Assembly: GCF_014395785.1 (NCBI RefSeq)
Contig: NZ_CP060713.1
Location: forward strand, 586,501 to 650,500
Direction of reading: 5' to 3'
Source: Nocardioides mesophilus
Lineage (GTDB): Bacteria; Actinomycetota; Actinomycetes; Propionibacteriales; Nocardioidaceae
Length of the DNA stretch: 64,000 nucleotides
Positions 40,218 to 49,404 of this stretch are shown here, piece by piece. Made by a program: the position numbers and the translations under genes. Position 1 is the stretch's first letter, and every line of letters begins with the position of its first letter. The notes under the pieces were generated by a model. The model was not told the origin of the DNA, did not search any database, and saw only the letters and a list, made by a program, of their open reading frames with translations.

Positions 40218-41443
40218 CTGACAGGGCCTCCTCGCGGGCCCGAGCCCGACGGTGGCGGGAACGCCGCGGGCCCACCGGCCACCGGCGGGAACAGGACATG
40301 GGGACGCAGTGCGGCCATCCGCTGCACCATCACGGTGCCGCGTTCGGCGAAGTCGACCGGGGCGGTGCCCCGGAGGTACCGGTCGTGCAGGAACCCGAGC
40401 TCGATCGCCTCCTGCTGGTAGTCGCGCATCACCCGCTCGGCGGTCGGTCCGCCGGCGCGCAGGGCGTACGCGCGGCTGGCCCGCCGGGCCGGCAGCCGCA
40501 CCAGCCAGGGCACCTCGGCCTGACCGAGGTAGCCGCGGGCCGCGGCGTCCTGCAGCGCCCGGGTGAGCATCGTCGCCTCGCGGCTGCGGGCCCAGGTCGC
40601 GAAGACGGCGAGCATCAGGAACGCGGGCACCATCGCGAAGAGGTAGGTGAGCACGAAGTACTGGCCACCGGCGAAGAACGCCGAGCCGTTCCAGAGCGCG
40701 TGGGCCGCCACCGCGAGCACGTAGCCGAGCAGCGGCGCAAGGACCCGGGCGGCACCGCGGTGGGTGACGGCGTAGCCGACGCCGACCCCGATGAACGTGG
40801 TGAACAGCGGGTGCGCGAACGGGCTGAACACGCCGCGGACCACGAAGACGCCGATCGCCGAACCCAGGCCGCCGGGCCCGACCCCGTCGCCGCCCATGTA
40901 GGCCGAACCGAGGTAGAGGATGTTCTCGGTGAAGGCGAAGCCGACACCGACCAGGCCGGCGTAGACGATGCCGTCGAGGATCCCGTCGATCTCGTGGCGG
41001 CGCCACCACAGCAGCAGCAGGATGAACAGGCCCTTGGCGGCCTCCTCGGTGATCGGCGCGACGATCGCGGCCGACCAGTTCTCGGCCGTGCCGAGCACGA
41101 ACCTGTCGAGGGTCTGCAGGAGCAACGCGCCGGCGGTGGCGACGACCGCGCCCCACCCGAAGGCGCTCAGCAGCAGCCGCACCGGCTCCGGCTCGTAGCG
41201 GTCCAGCCACAGGAAGGCGCCGATCACCGGGCCGACTGGCAGCGCGGCCAGCACGACGCCGATGACCAGGCCGGCGGGTGCGCTGCTGGCCACCAGGACC
41301 AGGGCCATCACCACCGCACCGAGCAGCATCAGCACCGAGAGCACCAGCGTGAACAGCACGTTGCCGTTGCGGCGCCGGCCGGTCAGCGGCGGCGGGGCCG
41401 GGGATGCGGCGTGCGCGTGCCCGAGTCCTCCAGCGCCGCTCAT
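40214..41443 (-). CDS. PrsW-family intramembrane protease-like protein
   Basis: A 409-residue protein with about eight hydrophobic segments. The family motifs are PITEEAAKG (glutamates), FAFTENILYLG and FAHPLFTTFIGVGVGY, and HALWNG near the end of the core; these are the residues PrsW uses as putative metalloprotease ligands. B. subtilis PrsW cleaves the anti-sigma factor RsiW, but no anti-sigma partner is evident here. The last 110 residues are a soluble Pro-rich extension. It heads the overlap-linked block with the two dynamin-like GTPases. Confidence 0.88.
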   Translation of the reverse strand: MSGAGGLGHAHAASPAPPPLTGRRRNGNVLFTLVLSVLMLLGAVVMALVLVASSAPAGLVIGVVLAALPVGPVIGAFLWLDRYEPEPVRLLLSAFGWGAVVATAGALLLQTLDRFVLGTAENWSAAIVAPITEEAAKGLFILLLLWWRRHEIDGILDGIVYAGLVGVGFAFTENILYLGSAYMGGDGVGPGGLGSAIGVFVVRGVFSPFAHPLFTTFIGVGVGYAVTHRGAARVLAPLLGYVLAVAAHALWNGSAFFAGGQYFVLTYLFAMVPAFLMLAVFATWARSREATMLTRALQDAAARGYLGQAEVPWLVRLPARRASRAYALRAGGPTAERVMRDYQQEAIELGFLHDRYLRGTAPVDFAERGTVMVQRMAALRPHVLFPPVAGGPAAFPPPSGSGPRGGPVR

Positions 41444-41517
41444 GGGGCGAAGCCTATCCGGGCGGGAGGGGTGGTCCGTCGTCGCCGCTGCGCCGCCGAT
41501 CGACGTACAGTGACCGG

Positions 41518-42969
41518 GTGAGTGAGAGCGCCCCGACCCCGTCCGAGAACGGCCTTCCGCCCGAGGGCACCGAGCCCGCGCCCCGGACCGAAGGCCATGA
41601 CCAGCCGGTCCCCGAGGCGTACGCCGCCTTCATGCGCGAGGGGTGGGGCGACCGCGAGCTCGACCTGCCGCGGCACCCGGTCGCCGAGCTCGCCGCCCAA
41701 CGCCGGGCCCGGCTGGCCGAGACCTTCCGCGGCGAGCGGCTGGTGGTCCCCTCCGGGACCTTCAAGGTGCGCTCCAACGACACCGACTACCGGTTCCGCT
41801 CCGACACCGCGCACACCTACCTGACCGGCAACCAGACCAGCGACGCGGTGCTCGTCGTCGAGGGCGGCGAGTCCGTCCTCTACGCACGCCCGCGCTCCTC
41901 GCGGCAGACCGACGAGTTCTTCCGCGACCGGCAGTACGGCGAGCTGTGGGCCGGCCGCCGGCCCTCGCTGCACGAGATGTCGAGCTCGCTGGGCCTGGAG
42001 GTGCGCCACCTCGACGAGCTCGACGAGCGGCTGACGTCCTCGGCCAAGACCCGGGTCCTGCGCGGCCTGGACGCCGGGGTCGACGAGGCGGTCGCCGCCG
42101 ACGAGGGCCGCGACCAGGACCTCGCCCGGGTGCTTTCGGAGATGCGGCTGGTCAAGGACGCCTGGGAGCTCGAGCAGCTCCGGGAGGCCTGCGAGATCAC
42201 CACCCTCGGCTTCACCGACAGCGTCCGCGAGTGGGACAACGTGCTGAAGTACGGCGAGCGCTGGGTGGAGGGCACGTTCTTCCGCCGGGCCCGGGCCATG
42301 GGCAACGACATCGGCTACGACTCGATCGTCGGCGGCGGCAGGCACGCCACCACGCTGCACTGGATCGAGAACTCCGGCCCGATCACCCCGGGTGAGCTCG
42401 TGCTGCTCGACATGGGCGTGGAGGGTCGCAACCTCTACACCGCCGACGTCACCCGCACACTGCCCGTGGACGGCACCTTCACCCCGCTGCAGCGCGACCT
42501 CTACACGCTGGTGCTCTCCGCGCAGACCGCCGGCATCGAGGCGGTCCGCCCGGGCGCCGGCTTCATGGCCCCGCACCAGGCGGCGATGGAGGTGCTCGCG
42601 CACGGGCTCGAGGACCTGGGGCTGCTGCCGTGCTCGGCGCAGGAGGCGCTCTCGCCGGACAGCAAGGTCTACGCCCGCTGGACGCTGCACTCCACCAGCC
42701 ACATGCTCGGCATGGACGTCCACGACTGCGCGAAGTCCTCGCGCGAGGCCTACAACGACGCCGAGCTCGCCGCCGGCATGGTGCTGACGGTCGAGCCGGG
42801 GCTCTACTTCCAGGAGGACGACCTGCTCGTCCCCGAGGAGCTGCGCGGGATCGGGATCCGCATCGAGGACGACATCGTGGTCACCGATGACGGCTGGACC
42901 AACCTGTCCGCCGGGCTGCCTCGCGAGGTCTCCGCGATCGAGGAGTGGATGGGCGCGCTGCGCGCCTGA
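41518..42969 (+). CDS. pepP: Xaa-Pro aminopeptidase (M24 family)
   Basis: A 483-residue cytoplasmic Mn-dependent aminopeptidase that removes N-terminal residues preceding proline. An AMP_N-type domain (to about residue 200) precedes the pita-bread M24 domain. Metal ligands are in LLDMGVE, YTADVTRT, STSHMLGMDVHD, VEPGLYF and IGIRIEDD. The family-typical SDTAHTYLTGN is in the N-terminal domain. GTG at 41518 gives VSESAPTPSENG. It is divergent from the PrsW gene. Length and motifs fit family standards. Confidence 0.94.
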   Translation: MSESAPTPSENGLPPEGTEPAPRTEGHDQPVPEAYAAFMREGWGDRELDLPRHPVAELAAQRRARLAETFRGERLVVPSGTFKVRSNDTDYRFRSDTAHTYLTGNQTSDAVLVVEGGESVLYARPRSSRQTDEFFRDRQYGELWAGRRPSLHEMSSSLGLEVRHLDELDERLTSSAKTRVLRGLDAGVDEAVAADEGRDQDLARVLSEMRLVKDAWELEQLREACEITTLGFTDSVREWDNVLKYGERWVEGTFFRRARAMGNDIGYDSIVGGGRHATTLHWIENSGPITPGELVLLDMGVEGRNLYTADVTRTLPVDGTFTPLQRDLYTLVLSAQTAGIEAVRPGAGFMAPHQAAMEVLAHGLEDLGLLPCSAQEALSPDSKVYARWTLHSTSHMLGMDVHDCAKSSREAYNDAELAAGMVLTVEPGLYFQEDDLLVPEELRGIGIRIEDDIVVTDDGWTNLSAGLPREVSAIEEWMGALRA

Positions 42970-43036
42970 GCCGCCAGGCAACCGATCCGGCGCGCCGAGT
43001 CGTCTTCTCTCCGGACGACTGAGGGAAGGTGCGTGC

Positions 43037-43558
43037 GTGGACGACTCGTTCGAGGGCTTCGTGGCTGCCCGGGGGCCGCGACTCCTCGCGACCGCGGTGC
43101 TGATCACCCAGGACCGCGGCCTCGCCGAGGACCTGGTGCAGACGGCGCTGCTGAAGGCCTGACGGCACTGGTCCCGCATCGACCGGAACCCGGAGGCCTA
43201 CGTCCGCACGACCATGGTGCACACCTACACCACCTGGTGGCGGCGCAAGTGGCGCGGCGAGGTCCCGACCGGGGAACCGGCCGAGTCGGGGCGGCCGACC
43301 GTCTCCGACCCGGCCACCGACGCCGTGCACGACCGGGCGGACCTGCGTGCCGCGCTGGTCCGGCTGCCCCGCCGCCAGCGGGCGGTCGTGGTGCTCCGGT
43401 TCTACGAGGACCTGTCGGTGGCCGAGGTCGCCGCGGTCCTCGGCTGCTCCGAAGGCACCGTCAAGAGCCAGACCAGCAGGGCGCTGGCCCGGCTCGGCGC
43501 CGACGAGACCCTCAGCCCGTCCTCCCCCACCACCCGGACGCAGGAGGCATCCCGATGA
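43037..43558 (+). pseudogene. SigE-family ECF sigma factor interrupted by in-frame TGA
   Basis: The reading frame encodes a sigma-70 region 2/region 4 protein of about 173 residues. Region 2 is FEGFVAARGPRLLATAVLIT followed by LAEDLVQTALLKA, and region 4 contains RRQRAVVVLRFYEDLSVAEV and GCSEGTVKSQTSRALARL. A single TGA at 43160-43162 interrupts it, where homologues have KAWRHW. All codons before and after stay in the same frame. Upstream translation gives 41 residues and downstream restart is possible at ATG 43214. The start is GTG at 43037 after GAGGGAAGG. The downstream membrane gene overlaps its stop (ATGA). A point mutation, a TGG>TGA sequencing error, or readthrough are all possible. 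Confidence 0.75.
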
Positions 43559-44214
43559 GGATCGAGGAGATCACCCGCGAGCTGCAGGCGCAGGCCGACG
43601 AGGCGATGACCGGCCCCGGCCCGGACATGACGCAGCTGCGCGCGCTTCGGACGCAGCGGCGCCGACGGCGGGTGAGCGCCGGCGCGGCCCTCGCGACGCT
43701 GCTCGTGGTCGGTGGCGGGGCCTGGCTGACCAGCGCCCCGGACCCCGCCGGGGGCCGGCCCCCGGCACCGGCGGACACCCCGAGCAGCGCCCCGCCGGCC
43801 AGCCACCGGGCGACGAGCAGCGCCGGCACCGACTGGCGTGCGGTGGATTGCGCACCGAAGCAGCTCGGGGGCTGCACGCTGCCCACCAGCCTGAGCTTCC
43901 ACGGCACGACGTACGTCGACCGGGTCGGCGGCGCCGTGCCGGTCCTCCACCGGACGCAGGTGAACCGGGAGCTCTCGCTCTCCCTCGCCGGGACACGCCC
44001 GCGGCTCCTGCTGGTCGGTGCGACGGGTGCCGGACCGGGATCGCGCCTGGAGGTGAGCATCGGCTCCGCCCCGGTCCTGCGGGTGCCGGGCGGCCGGCTC
44101 ACGGCGGTGCCGGTCCCGCCCCGGCAGCGCGACGCAGAGGTGGTGGTCCGCGAGACCGGCCGGCCGGCCGACGGAGAGGTGCTCCGGATCGAGGGCTACG
44201 CGGCCGGCGGCTGA
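43555..44214 (+). CDS. Membrane-anchored partner of the ECF sigma factor
   Basis: A 219-residue protein. Residues 1-40 are a cytoplasmic helix-rich head (MRIEEITRELQAQADEAM), followed by a basic stretch and one membrane helix (VSAGAALATLLVVGGGAWLT, about 41-60). The rest is a Pro/Ala linker and an extracytoplasmic beta-rich domain. The topology and ATGA overlap with the sigma gene fit a regulator of the SigE-type system, probably an anti-sigma or co-sensor, though no zinc-binding HxxxCxxC motif is present. The family is not recognised beyond this. Confidence 0.7.
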   Translation: MRIEEITRELQAQADEAMTGPGPDMTQLRALRTQRRRRRVSAGAALATLLVVGGGAWLTSAPDPAGGRPPAPADTPSSAPPASHRATSSAGTDWRAVDCAPKQLGGCTLPTSLSFHGTTYVDRVGGAVPVLHRTQVNRELSLSLAGTRPRLLLVGATGAGPGSRLEVSIGSAPVLRVPGGRLTAVPVPPRQRDAEVVVRETGRPADGEVLRIEGYAAGG

Positions 44215-44291
44215 ACCCGACTAGCGCCGCCAGGGCGGTGCCGGTCTGGACAGGGGTTTCTCCGGGTCGGGCCGCGGGAATTCTTCAACCA

Positions 44292-44331
44292 GGTCCGTGG
44301 CAGCGTTGTCCCCCGTGCGCTGCCACGGACC
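44292..44331. promoter_or_regulatory. 14-bp stem hairpin in the leader of the UvrA-like gene
   Basis: GGTCCGTGGCAGCG (44292-44305) pairs perfectly with CGCTGCCACGGACC (44318-44331) around a 12-base loop. It lies 55 bases before the UvrA-like start and about 80 bases after the preceding gene. It could be an attenuator, an operator or the terminator of the upstream gene. Confidence 0.6.
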
Positions 44332-44385
44332 AACCAATGCCCTTGGTCGCGCTTCCGGGTGCGCCGGACTGGGTATGCCCCAGCG

Positions 44386-46860
44386 GTGAGCAACGACCCG
44401 AACGACCACTTCGTGCACGTTCGGGGTGCCAGCGAGCACAACCTGCGTCACGTCGACGTCGACCTCCCCCGGAACGCGATGGTGGCGTTCACCGGCGTCT
44501 CCGGCTCCGGCAAGTCCTCGCTCGCCTTCGGCACGCTGTACGCCGAGGCGCAGCGTCGCTACTTCGAGTCCGTCGCGCCGTACGCCCGCCGGCTGCTGCA
44601 GCAGGTGGGCGCACCGCACGTGCAGGAGATCACCGGACTCCCCCCGGCCGTGGCGCTGCAGCAGCGCCGAGGGGCACCCAGCTCGCGCTCGACCGTCGGC
44701 ACCCTGACCACGCTGTCCAACCTGCTGCGGATGCTGTACTCGCGCGCCGGGACCTACCCGCCGGGAGCCCCTCGGCTGGCCGCGGAGGCGTTCTCCCCCA
44801 ACACCGCCGCCGGTGCGTGCCCGCGCTGCCACGGACTGGGTGCCGTGCACGACGTCGCCGAGGAGCTGCTCGTCCCGGACCCCTCCTTGAGCATCCGTGA
44901 GGGCGCGATCGCGGCGTGGCCAGGTGCGTGGCAGGGCGTGAACCTGCGCAGCATCGTGACTGGGCTGGGCATCGACGTCGACACGCCGTGGCGCCGGCTC
45001 AAGAAGAAGGACCGGGACTGGCTGCTCTACACCGACGAGCAGCCGTCGGTGCTGATCAAGCCCGAGCGCGACCGCATCGACTACGGCTACTACGGGAAGT
45101 TCTGGAGCGCCCGCAAGCACGTCCTGCACGTCTTGGCGGACTCCAAGAGCGAGCGGATGCGGGAGCGGGCGATGCGGTTCGTCCGCGGCGTGCCGTGCCC
45201 GGACTGCCAGGGCAGCGGGCTCCGGCCGGCGTCGCTCGAGGTGAGCTTCGCGGGCCGCTCGATCGCCGAGGTCAACGCCTTGTCGCTGACGGGGCTGGTC
45301 GCGCTGCTGCGGCCGGTCGCCGAGCTGTCCGAGGCCACCGCCGCCACGTCGGACGCCGTGTCCGGCGAGGCGACGGAGGTCGCGGTCCGGCTCTGCACCG
45401 ACCTGGTCGCCCGGGTCGAGGTGCTGCTCGACCTCGGTCTGGGCTACCTGAGTCTCGGACGCAGCTCGACGACCCTGTCGCCGGGCGAGGCGCAGCGGCT
45501 GCGCATCGCCACCCAGCTCCGTTCGGGGCTGTTCGGTGTCGTCTACGTGCTCGACGAGCCCTCGGCCGGCCTGCACCCGGCCGACGCGGAGCCGCTGCTC
45601 GCCGTGCTGGACCGGCTGAAGGCGTCCGGCAACTCGTTGTTCGTCGTCGAGCACGACCTCGACGTCGTACGACGGGCCGACTGGGTCGTCGACATCGGCC
45701 CCGGTGCCGGCGAGGCCGGAGGGCGCGTGCTCTACAGCGGCCCGGTCGCCGGCCTCGAGCAGGTCGAGGAGTCGGCCACCGGCCGGTACCTCTTCGGACG
45801 CGCGGAACCGTTCGAGCACCGCACCCGCGTTCCCGAGCGGTGGCTGCACCTGCGCGGTGTCACCCGCCACAACCTCGTCGACGTCTCCGTGGACATACCG
45901 CTCGGGGTGCTGACCGCCGTGACGGGCGTGTACGGCTCCGGGAAGTCGACCCTCGTCACGCAGGTGCTCGCCGAGGTCGTGCGCCGGCACCTGGGGGCGC
46001 CTGCCGAGGACGCCGACGAGGACGGCGCAGAGCTCGACGTGGACGTGCAGGACGCCGCAGGTCTCGAGTCGTTCGACCGACTGGTCCGGGTCGACCAGCG
46101 GCCGATCGGACGCACCCCCCGCTCCAACCTGGCCACCTACACCGGCATGTTCGACACGGTGCGCAAGCTGTTCGCCGCGACCGACGAGGCGAGGGCGCGC
46201 GGCTACGCCGCCGGGCGGTTCTCCTTCAACGTCGCCGAGGGCCGCTGCGAGACCTGCCAGGGCGAAGGGTTCGTCGCGGTCGAGCTGCTGTTCCTGCCCG
46301 GGACCTACGCACCGTGCCCGACCTGTCATGGCGCGCGGTACAACAACGAGACGCTCGAGGTGCGCTACGGCGGCAAGGACATCGCGGAGGTGCTGGCGAT
46401 GTCGGTGGACGACGCGGCCAAGTTCCTGGCCGACGTCCCGGCCGCCTCCCGCAGCCTCGAGACGCTCCGGGACGTGGGGCTCGGCTACCTCCGACTGGGC
46501 CAGCCGGCCACCGAGCTCAGTGGCGGGGAGGCGCAGCGGATCAAGCTGGCCACCGAGCTGCAGCGGGCCCGACGCGGCCACGCGCTCTACCTGCTCGACG
46601 AGCCCACCGCCGGGCTGCACCCTGCGGACATCGCGCTGCTCGTTCAGCAGCTGCACCGGCTCGTCGACGCGGGCAACACCGTGGTCCTGGTCGAGCACGA
46701 CCTGGACACCATCGCCACCGCCGACTGGGTGATCGACCTCGGACCCGGTGGCGGCGACGCGGGCGGCCGGGTGATCGCCGAGGGCGCGCCGCAGGAGGTG
46801 GCACGGGCCGAGAGCAGCGCCACGGCGCCGTACCTCGCCCGGCGGCTCGCCCGCCGCTGA
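44386..46860 (+). CDS. UvrA-like ABC ATPase (short paralogue)
   Basis: An 824-residue UvrA paralogue. It has two ATPase halves: Walker A GVSGSGKSSLAF and GVYGSGKSTLVT, with signatures LSPGEAQRL and LSGGEAQRI. Zinc modules are CPRCHGLG...CPDCQGSG and CETCQGEG...CPTCHGARY. It is about 120 residues shorter than the repair UvrA, consistent with missing part of the UvrB-binding/insertion regions. Such paralogues are often linked to drug resistance or self-protection (e.g. the DrrC type). GTG at 44386. No other repair or transport gene is adjacent, and a strong hairpin sits in its leader. A housekeeping uvrA would be elsewhere. Confidence 0.87.
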   Translation: MSNDPNDHFVHVRGASEHNLRHVDVDLPRNAMVAFTGVSGSGKSSLAFGTLYAEAQRRYFESVAPYARRLLQQVGAPHVQEITGLPPAVALQQRRGAPSSRSTVGTLTTLSNLLRMLYSRAGTYPPGAPRLAAEAFSPNTAAGACPRCHGLGAVHDVAEELLVPDPSLSIREGAIAAWPGAWQGVNLRSIVTGLGIDVDTPWRRLKKKDRDWLLYTDEQPSVLIKPERDRIDYGYYGKFWSARKHVLHVLADSKSERMRERAMRFVRGVPCPDCQGSGLRPASLEVSFAGRSIAEVNALSLTGLVALLRPVAELSEATAATSDAVSGEATEVAVRLCTDLVARVEVLLDLGLGYLSLGRSSTTLSPGEAQRLRIATQLRSGLFGVVYVLDEPSAGLHPADAEPLLAVLDRLKASGNSLFVVEHDLDVVRRADWVVDIGPGAGEAGGRVLYSGPVAGLEQVEESATGRYLFGRAEPFEHRTRVPERWLHLRGVTRHNLVDVSVDIPLGVLTAVTGVYGSGKSTLVTQVLAEVVRRHLGAPAEDADEDGAELDVDVQDAAGLESFDRLVRVDQRPIGRTPRSNLATYTGMFDTVRKLFAATDEARARGYAAGRFSFNVAEGRCETCQGEGFVAVELLFLPGTYAPCPTCHGARYNNETLEVRYGGKDIAEVLAMSVDDAAKFLADVPAASRSLETLRDVGLGYLRLGQPATELSGGEAQRIKLATELQRARRGHALYLLDEPTAGLHPADIALLVQQLHRLVDAGNTVVLVEHDLDTIATADWVIDLGPGGGDAGGRVIAEGAPQEVARAESSATAPYLARRLARR

Positions 46861-46955
46861 ACCGGTCGAGCGGTGGCCCGTGCGGCCGGCGCCGGAAGGT
46901 CGAGGATCGCGCGAAACCTCTGCACCACGCCGTACGAAGTGCGTAGCCTCGAGCT

Positions 46956-47168
46956 GTGGCGAACAAGAAGTGGTCGGATCTCAGCAGGTCGCAGAAGCGG
47001 GTCGTCCTCGTGGTGGGAGCCCTCGAGAGCGTGATGACGGCGCTGGCGTTGAAGGACCTGGCCGGGCGACCGGCCGATCAGGTCCGCGGACCGAAGCCGG
47101 TCTGGGGTGCCGCGCTCTTCGTCCAGCCGGTGGGGCCGGTCGCGTACTTCGCCTTCGGCCGACGGTAG
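46956..47168 (+). CDS. Small PLDc_N-type membrane protein
   Basis: A 70-residue protein with two hydrophobic stretches (VVLVVGALESVMTALAL and AALFVQPVGPVAYFAFG). It matches the short PLDc_N (phospholipase D N-terminal-like) family of actinobacterial membrane proteins. The conserved pattern DLAGRPADQVRGPKPVWG and the ending QPVGPVAYFAFGRR support it. GTG at 46956 follows the start-proximal AGCTGTGGC. No function is known. Confidence 0.75.
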   Translation: MANKKWSDLSRSQKRVVLVVGALESVMTALALKDLAGRPADQVRGPKPVWGAALFVQPVGPVAYFAFGRR

Positions 47169-47264
47169 CGGCGACCGGGCTTCGCCCACCCCGACGCCTC
47201 CGGCCGGTCCGGCGATGAGCAGACCGGCCACCTGAGCCGCTGGACTGAACAGCCGCGGTCACCG

Positions 47265-47290
47265 GCCGGACCTTTTGTCTCTGGTCCGGC
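47265..47290. other. Hairpin in the leader of the APC transporter gene
   Basis: GCCGGACC (47265-47272) pairs perfectly with GGTCCGGC (47283-47290); the loop is TTTTGTCTCT. It sits about 115 bases before the transporter start in the 236-base gap 47169-47404. I see no known riboswitch pattern in that gap. Confidence 0.45.
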
Positions 47291-47404
47291 TACGCCGCCC
47301 GGCGCTGAATGGGAGGTGTTGAACGGAGCGGCTTCCAGCCAGATGGTGCTGACCGACGACGCCCGCGCGGCCGTCGGCATGTTCGTCGCCGGTCGGTTCG
47401 GGAC

Positions 47405-49354
47405 ATGACGACGGCGACGAGCCTGAATGCGCACCGGCTCCGTGCGTGGCTGCTGCGCGCACCCGAGGAGCCGCGCAACCAGTACCAGGCCGCTCATGCG
47501 GTGTCGCCGCCGGACGAGCGGCGACACCCGTGGTGGCAGGTGATGTGCCTGACCGGGGTCGACTACTTCTCCACGCTGGGCTACCAGCCGGGAATCGCCG
47601 CGCTCGCCGCCGGCCTGCTGTCACCGGTGGCGACCGTGGTCCTGGTCCTGGTGACGTTGTTCGGTGCGCTGCCGGTCTACCGACGGGTGGCGGTCGAGAG
47701 TCCTCACGGCCAGGGATCCATCGCGATGCTCGAGCGCCTGCTGTCCTTCTGGAAGGGCAAGCTGTTCGTGCTGGCGCTGCTCGGGTTCGCGTTGACGGAC
47801 TTCCTGATCACCATGACGCTGTCGGCTGCCGACGCGACGGCGCACATCGTCGAGAACCCGCACGTGGCGGGGGCCTTGGATGGTCATCAGGTCGCCATCA
47901 CTCTGGGCATGCTCGGACTGCTGGCCGGGGTCTTCCTCCGCGGATTCGGTGAGGCGATCGGGGTCGCGGTCGCGCTGGTCGTGGCCTACCTGGCTCTGAA
48001 CCTGATCGTGGTGTCCGTCGCCCTGTGGCAGGTCTCGACGAACCCGGCGCTGGTCACCGACTGGACGAGGGCCCTGAGCACGTCGCACGGCAGCCTCGCA
48101 GGAACCATTGCGGTTGCCGTGCTGGTGTTCCCGAAGCTCGCGCTGGGCCTGTCCGGCTTCGAGACCGGTGTCGCGGTGATGCCGCACATCCGCGGAGACG
48201 CGGCCGACTCCGAGGAGCGTCCCGACGGCCGGATCCGGGGCACGCGCCGGCTGCTCACCTCCGCAGCCGCCATCATGAGCTTCTTCCTGATCAGCAGCAG
48301 CTTCGTGACCACGCTGCTGATCCCGCAGCGTCAGTTCGAGGCGAACGGCGAGGCGAACGGTCGAGCCCTCGCCTACCTCGCCCACGAGTATCTGGGCAAC
48401 GGCTTCGGGACTGTCTACGACTTCTCCACCGTCAGCATCCTCTGGTTCGCCGGCGCCTCGGCCCTGGCCGGCATGCTCAACCTGATCCCGCGCTACCTGC
48501 CTCGCTACGGCATGGCCCCGGAGTGGAGCGCGGCCGTCCGGCCGCTGGTCCTCCTCCTCACTGCGGTGGCGTTCCTCGTGACCTGGTTCTTCAAGGCCGA
48601 CGTCAACGCCCAGGGTGGCGCCTACGCCACGGGGGTTCTCGTGCTGATCACCTCCGCCGCCGTGGCGGTCACCCTGTCGACCTGGCGCGCCGGGAGGACT
48701 CGACGGGCGTTGCTCTTCGCCGTCGTGTCGGCGGTATTCGTCTACACCACCTTCGACAACGTCGTCGAGCGGCCGGACGGCGTCCGGATCGCGGCACTGT
48801 TCATCACCGCGATCCTGTCGATCTCGTTCTACTCCCGCGTCTCCCGCTCGACTGAGCTGCGCGTCACCGACGTGGCCTTCGACGCGGCCGCCGACACGTT
48901 CCTGCGCGACTGCGCCAGGCGGAGCATCCGGCTGGTGGCGAAGGAACCGGACACGGCGGAGCGCACCGAGTACCGGCAGAAGATCGCGCTGCTGGAGAGC
49001 GACCACGAGCTCGGCGACGCGCGGGACATCCTGTTCGCCGAGGTGACTCTCGTCGACCCCTCCGACTTCGCCAGTCGCCTCGAGGTGCGGGGCGAGGTCC
49101 TGCACGGTCAGTTCCGGGTGCTCAGGATGACATCCGCGTCCGTTCCGAACGCGCTGGCTGCGCTCGCGCTCGCGGCCCGGGACAGGACGGGAGTCATCCC
49201 CCACCTCTACCTCGAGTGGACCGAGGGGGACCCCATCGCGAACTACCTGCGCTTCCTGCTGTTCGGTGAAGGCGAGGTGTCGCGGATGACCCGAGAGGTG
49301 GTGCGCCGGTCCGAGCCGGACCGACTGCGCCGTCCGCACGTCCACGTCAGCTGA
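47405..49354 (+). CDS. APC-superfamily permease with cytoplasmic C-terminal domain
   Basis: A 649-residue transporter with about twelve membrane helices to residue 480. The N-terminal core [20 protein letters not shown] contains the unwound substrate-binding segment of APC permeases. A cytoplasmic domain of about 160 residues follows, similar to the regulatory tail of KimA-like/KUP-like potassium or amino acid transporters (e.g. [21 protein letters not shown]). ATG at 47405. A DUF4118 protein starts 51 bases later. Potassium or amino acid uptake are both possible; the substrate is not decided. Confidence 0.85.
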   Translation: MTTATSLNAHRLRAWLLRAPEEPRNQYQAAHAVSPPDERRHPWWQVMCLTGVDYFSTLGYQPGIAALAAGLLSPVATVVLVLVTLFGALPVYRRVAVESPHGQGSIAMLERLLSFWKGKLFVLALLGFALTDFLITMTLSAADATAHIVENPHVAGALDGHQVAITLGMLGLLAGVFLRGFGEAIGVAVALVVAYLALNLIVVSVALWQVSTNPALVTDWTRALSTSHGSLAGTIAVAVLVFPKLALGLSGFETGVAVMPHIRGDAADSEERPDGRIRGTRRLLTSAAAIMSFFLISSSFVTTLLIPQRQFEANGEANGRALAYLAHEYLGNGFGTVYDFSTVSILWFAGASALAGMLNLIPRYLPRYGMAPEWSAAVRPLVLLLTAVAFLVTWFFKADVNAQGGAYATGVLVLITSAAVAVTLSTWRAGRTRRALLFAVVSAVFVYTTFDNVVERPDGVRIAALFITAILSISFYSRVSRSTELRVTDVAFDAAADTFLRDCARRSIRLVAKEPDTAERTEYRQKIALLESDHELGDARDILFAEVTLVDPSDFASRLEVRGEVLHGQFRVLRMTSASVPNALAALALAARDRTGVIPHLYLEWTEGDPIANYLRFLLFGEGEVSRMTREVVRRSEPDRLRRPHVHVS

Positions 49355-49404
49355 GGGCCGGAAGACCGTTGACATGGCCTCGCCCGACGTTCGTTCATAG
49401 CGGT

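Noticed and set aside
43160-43162. TGA as a selenocysteine codon in the sigma factor
   Set aside because: The position corresponds to a conserved tryptophan, not a cysteine, and no selenocysteine-insertion-like hairpin stands out just downstream.
44221-46698. 825-codon minus frame opposite the UvrA-like gene
   Set aside because: Antisense shadow of a gene with two complete ABC domains and zinc modules.
47169-47404. c-di-AMP (ydaO-type) riboswitch before the APC permease
   Set aside because: Only one simple 8-bp hairpin is present; I could not place the conserved ydaO core.
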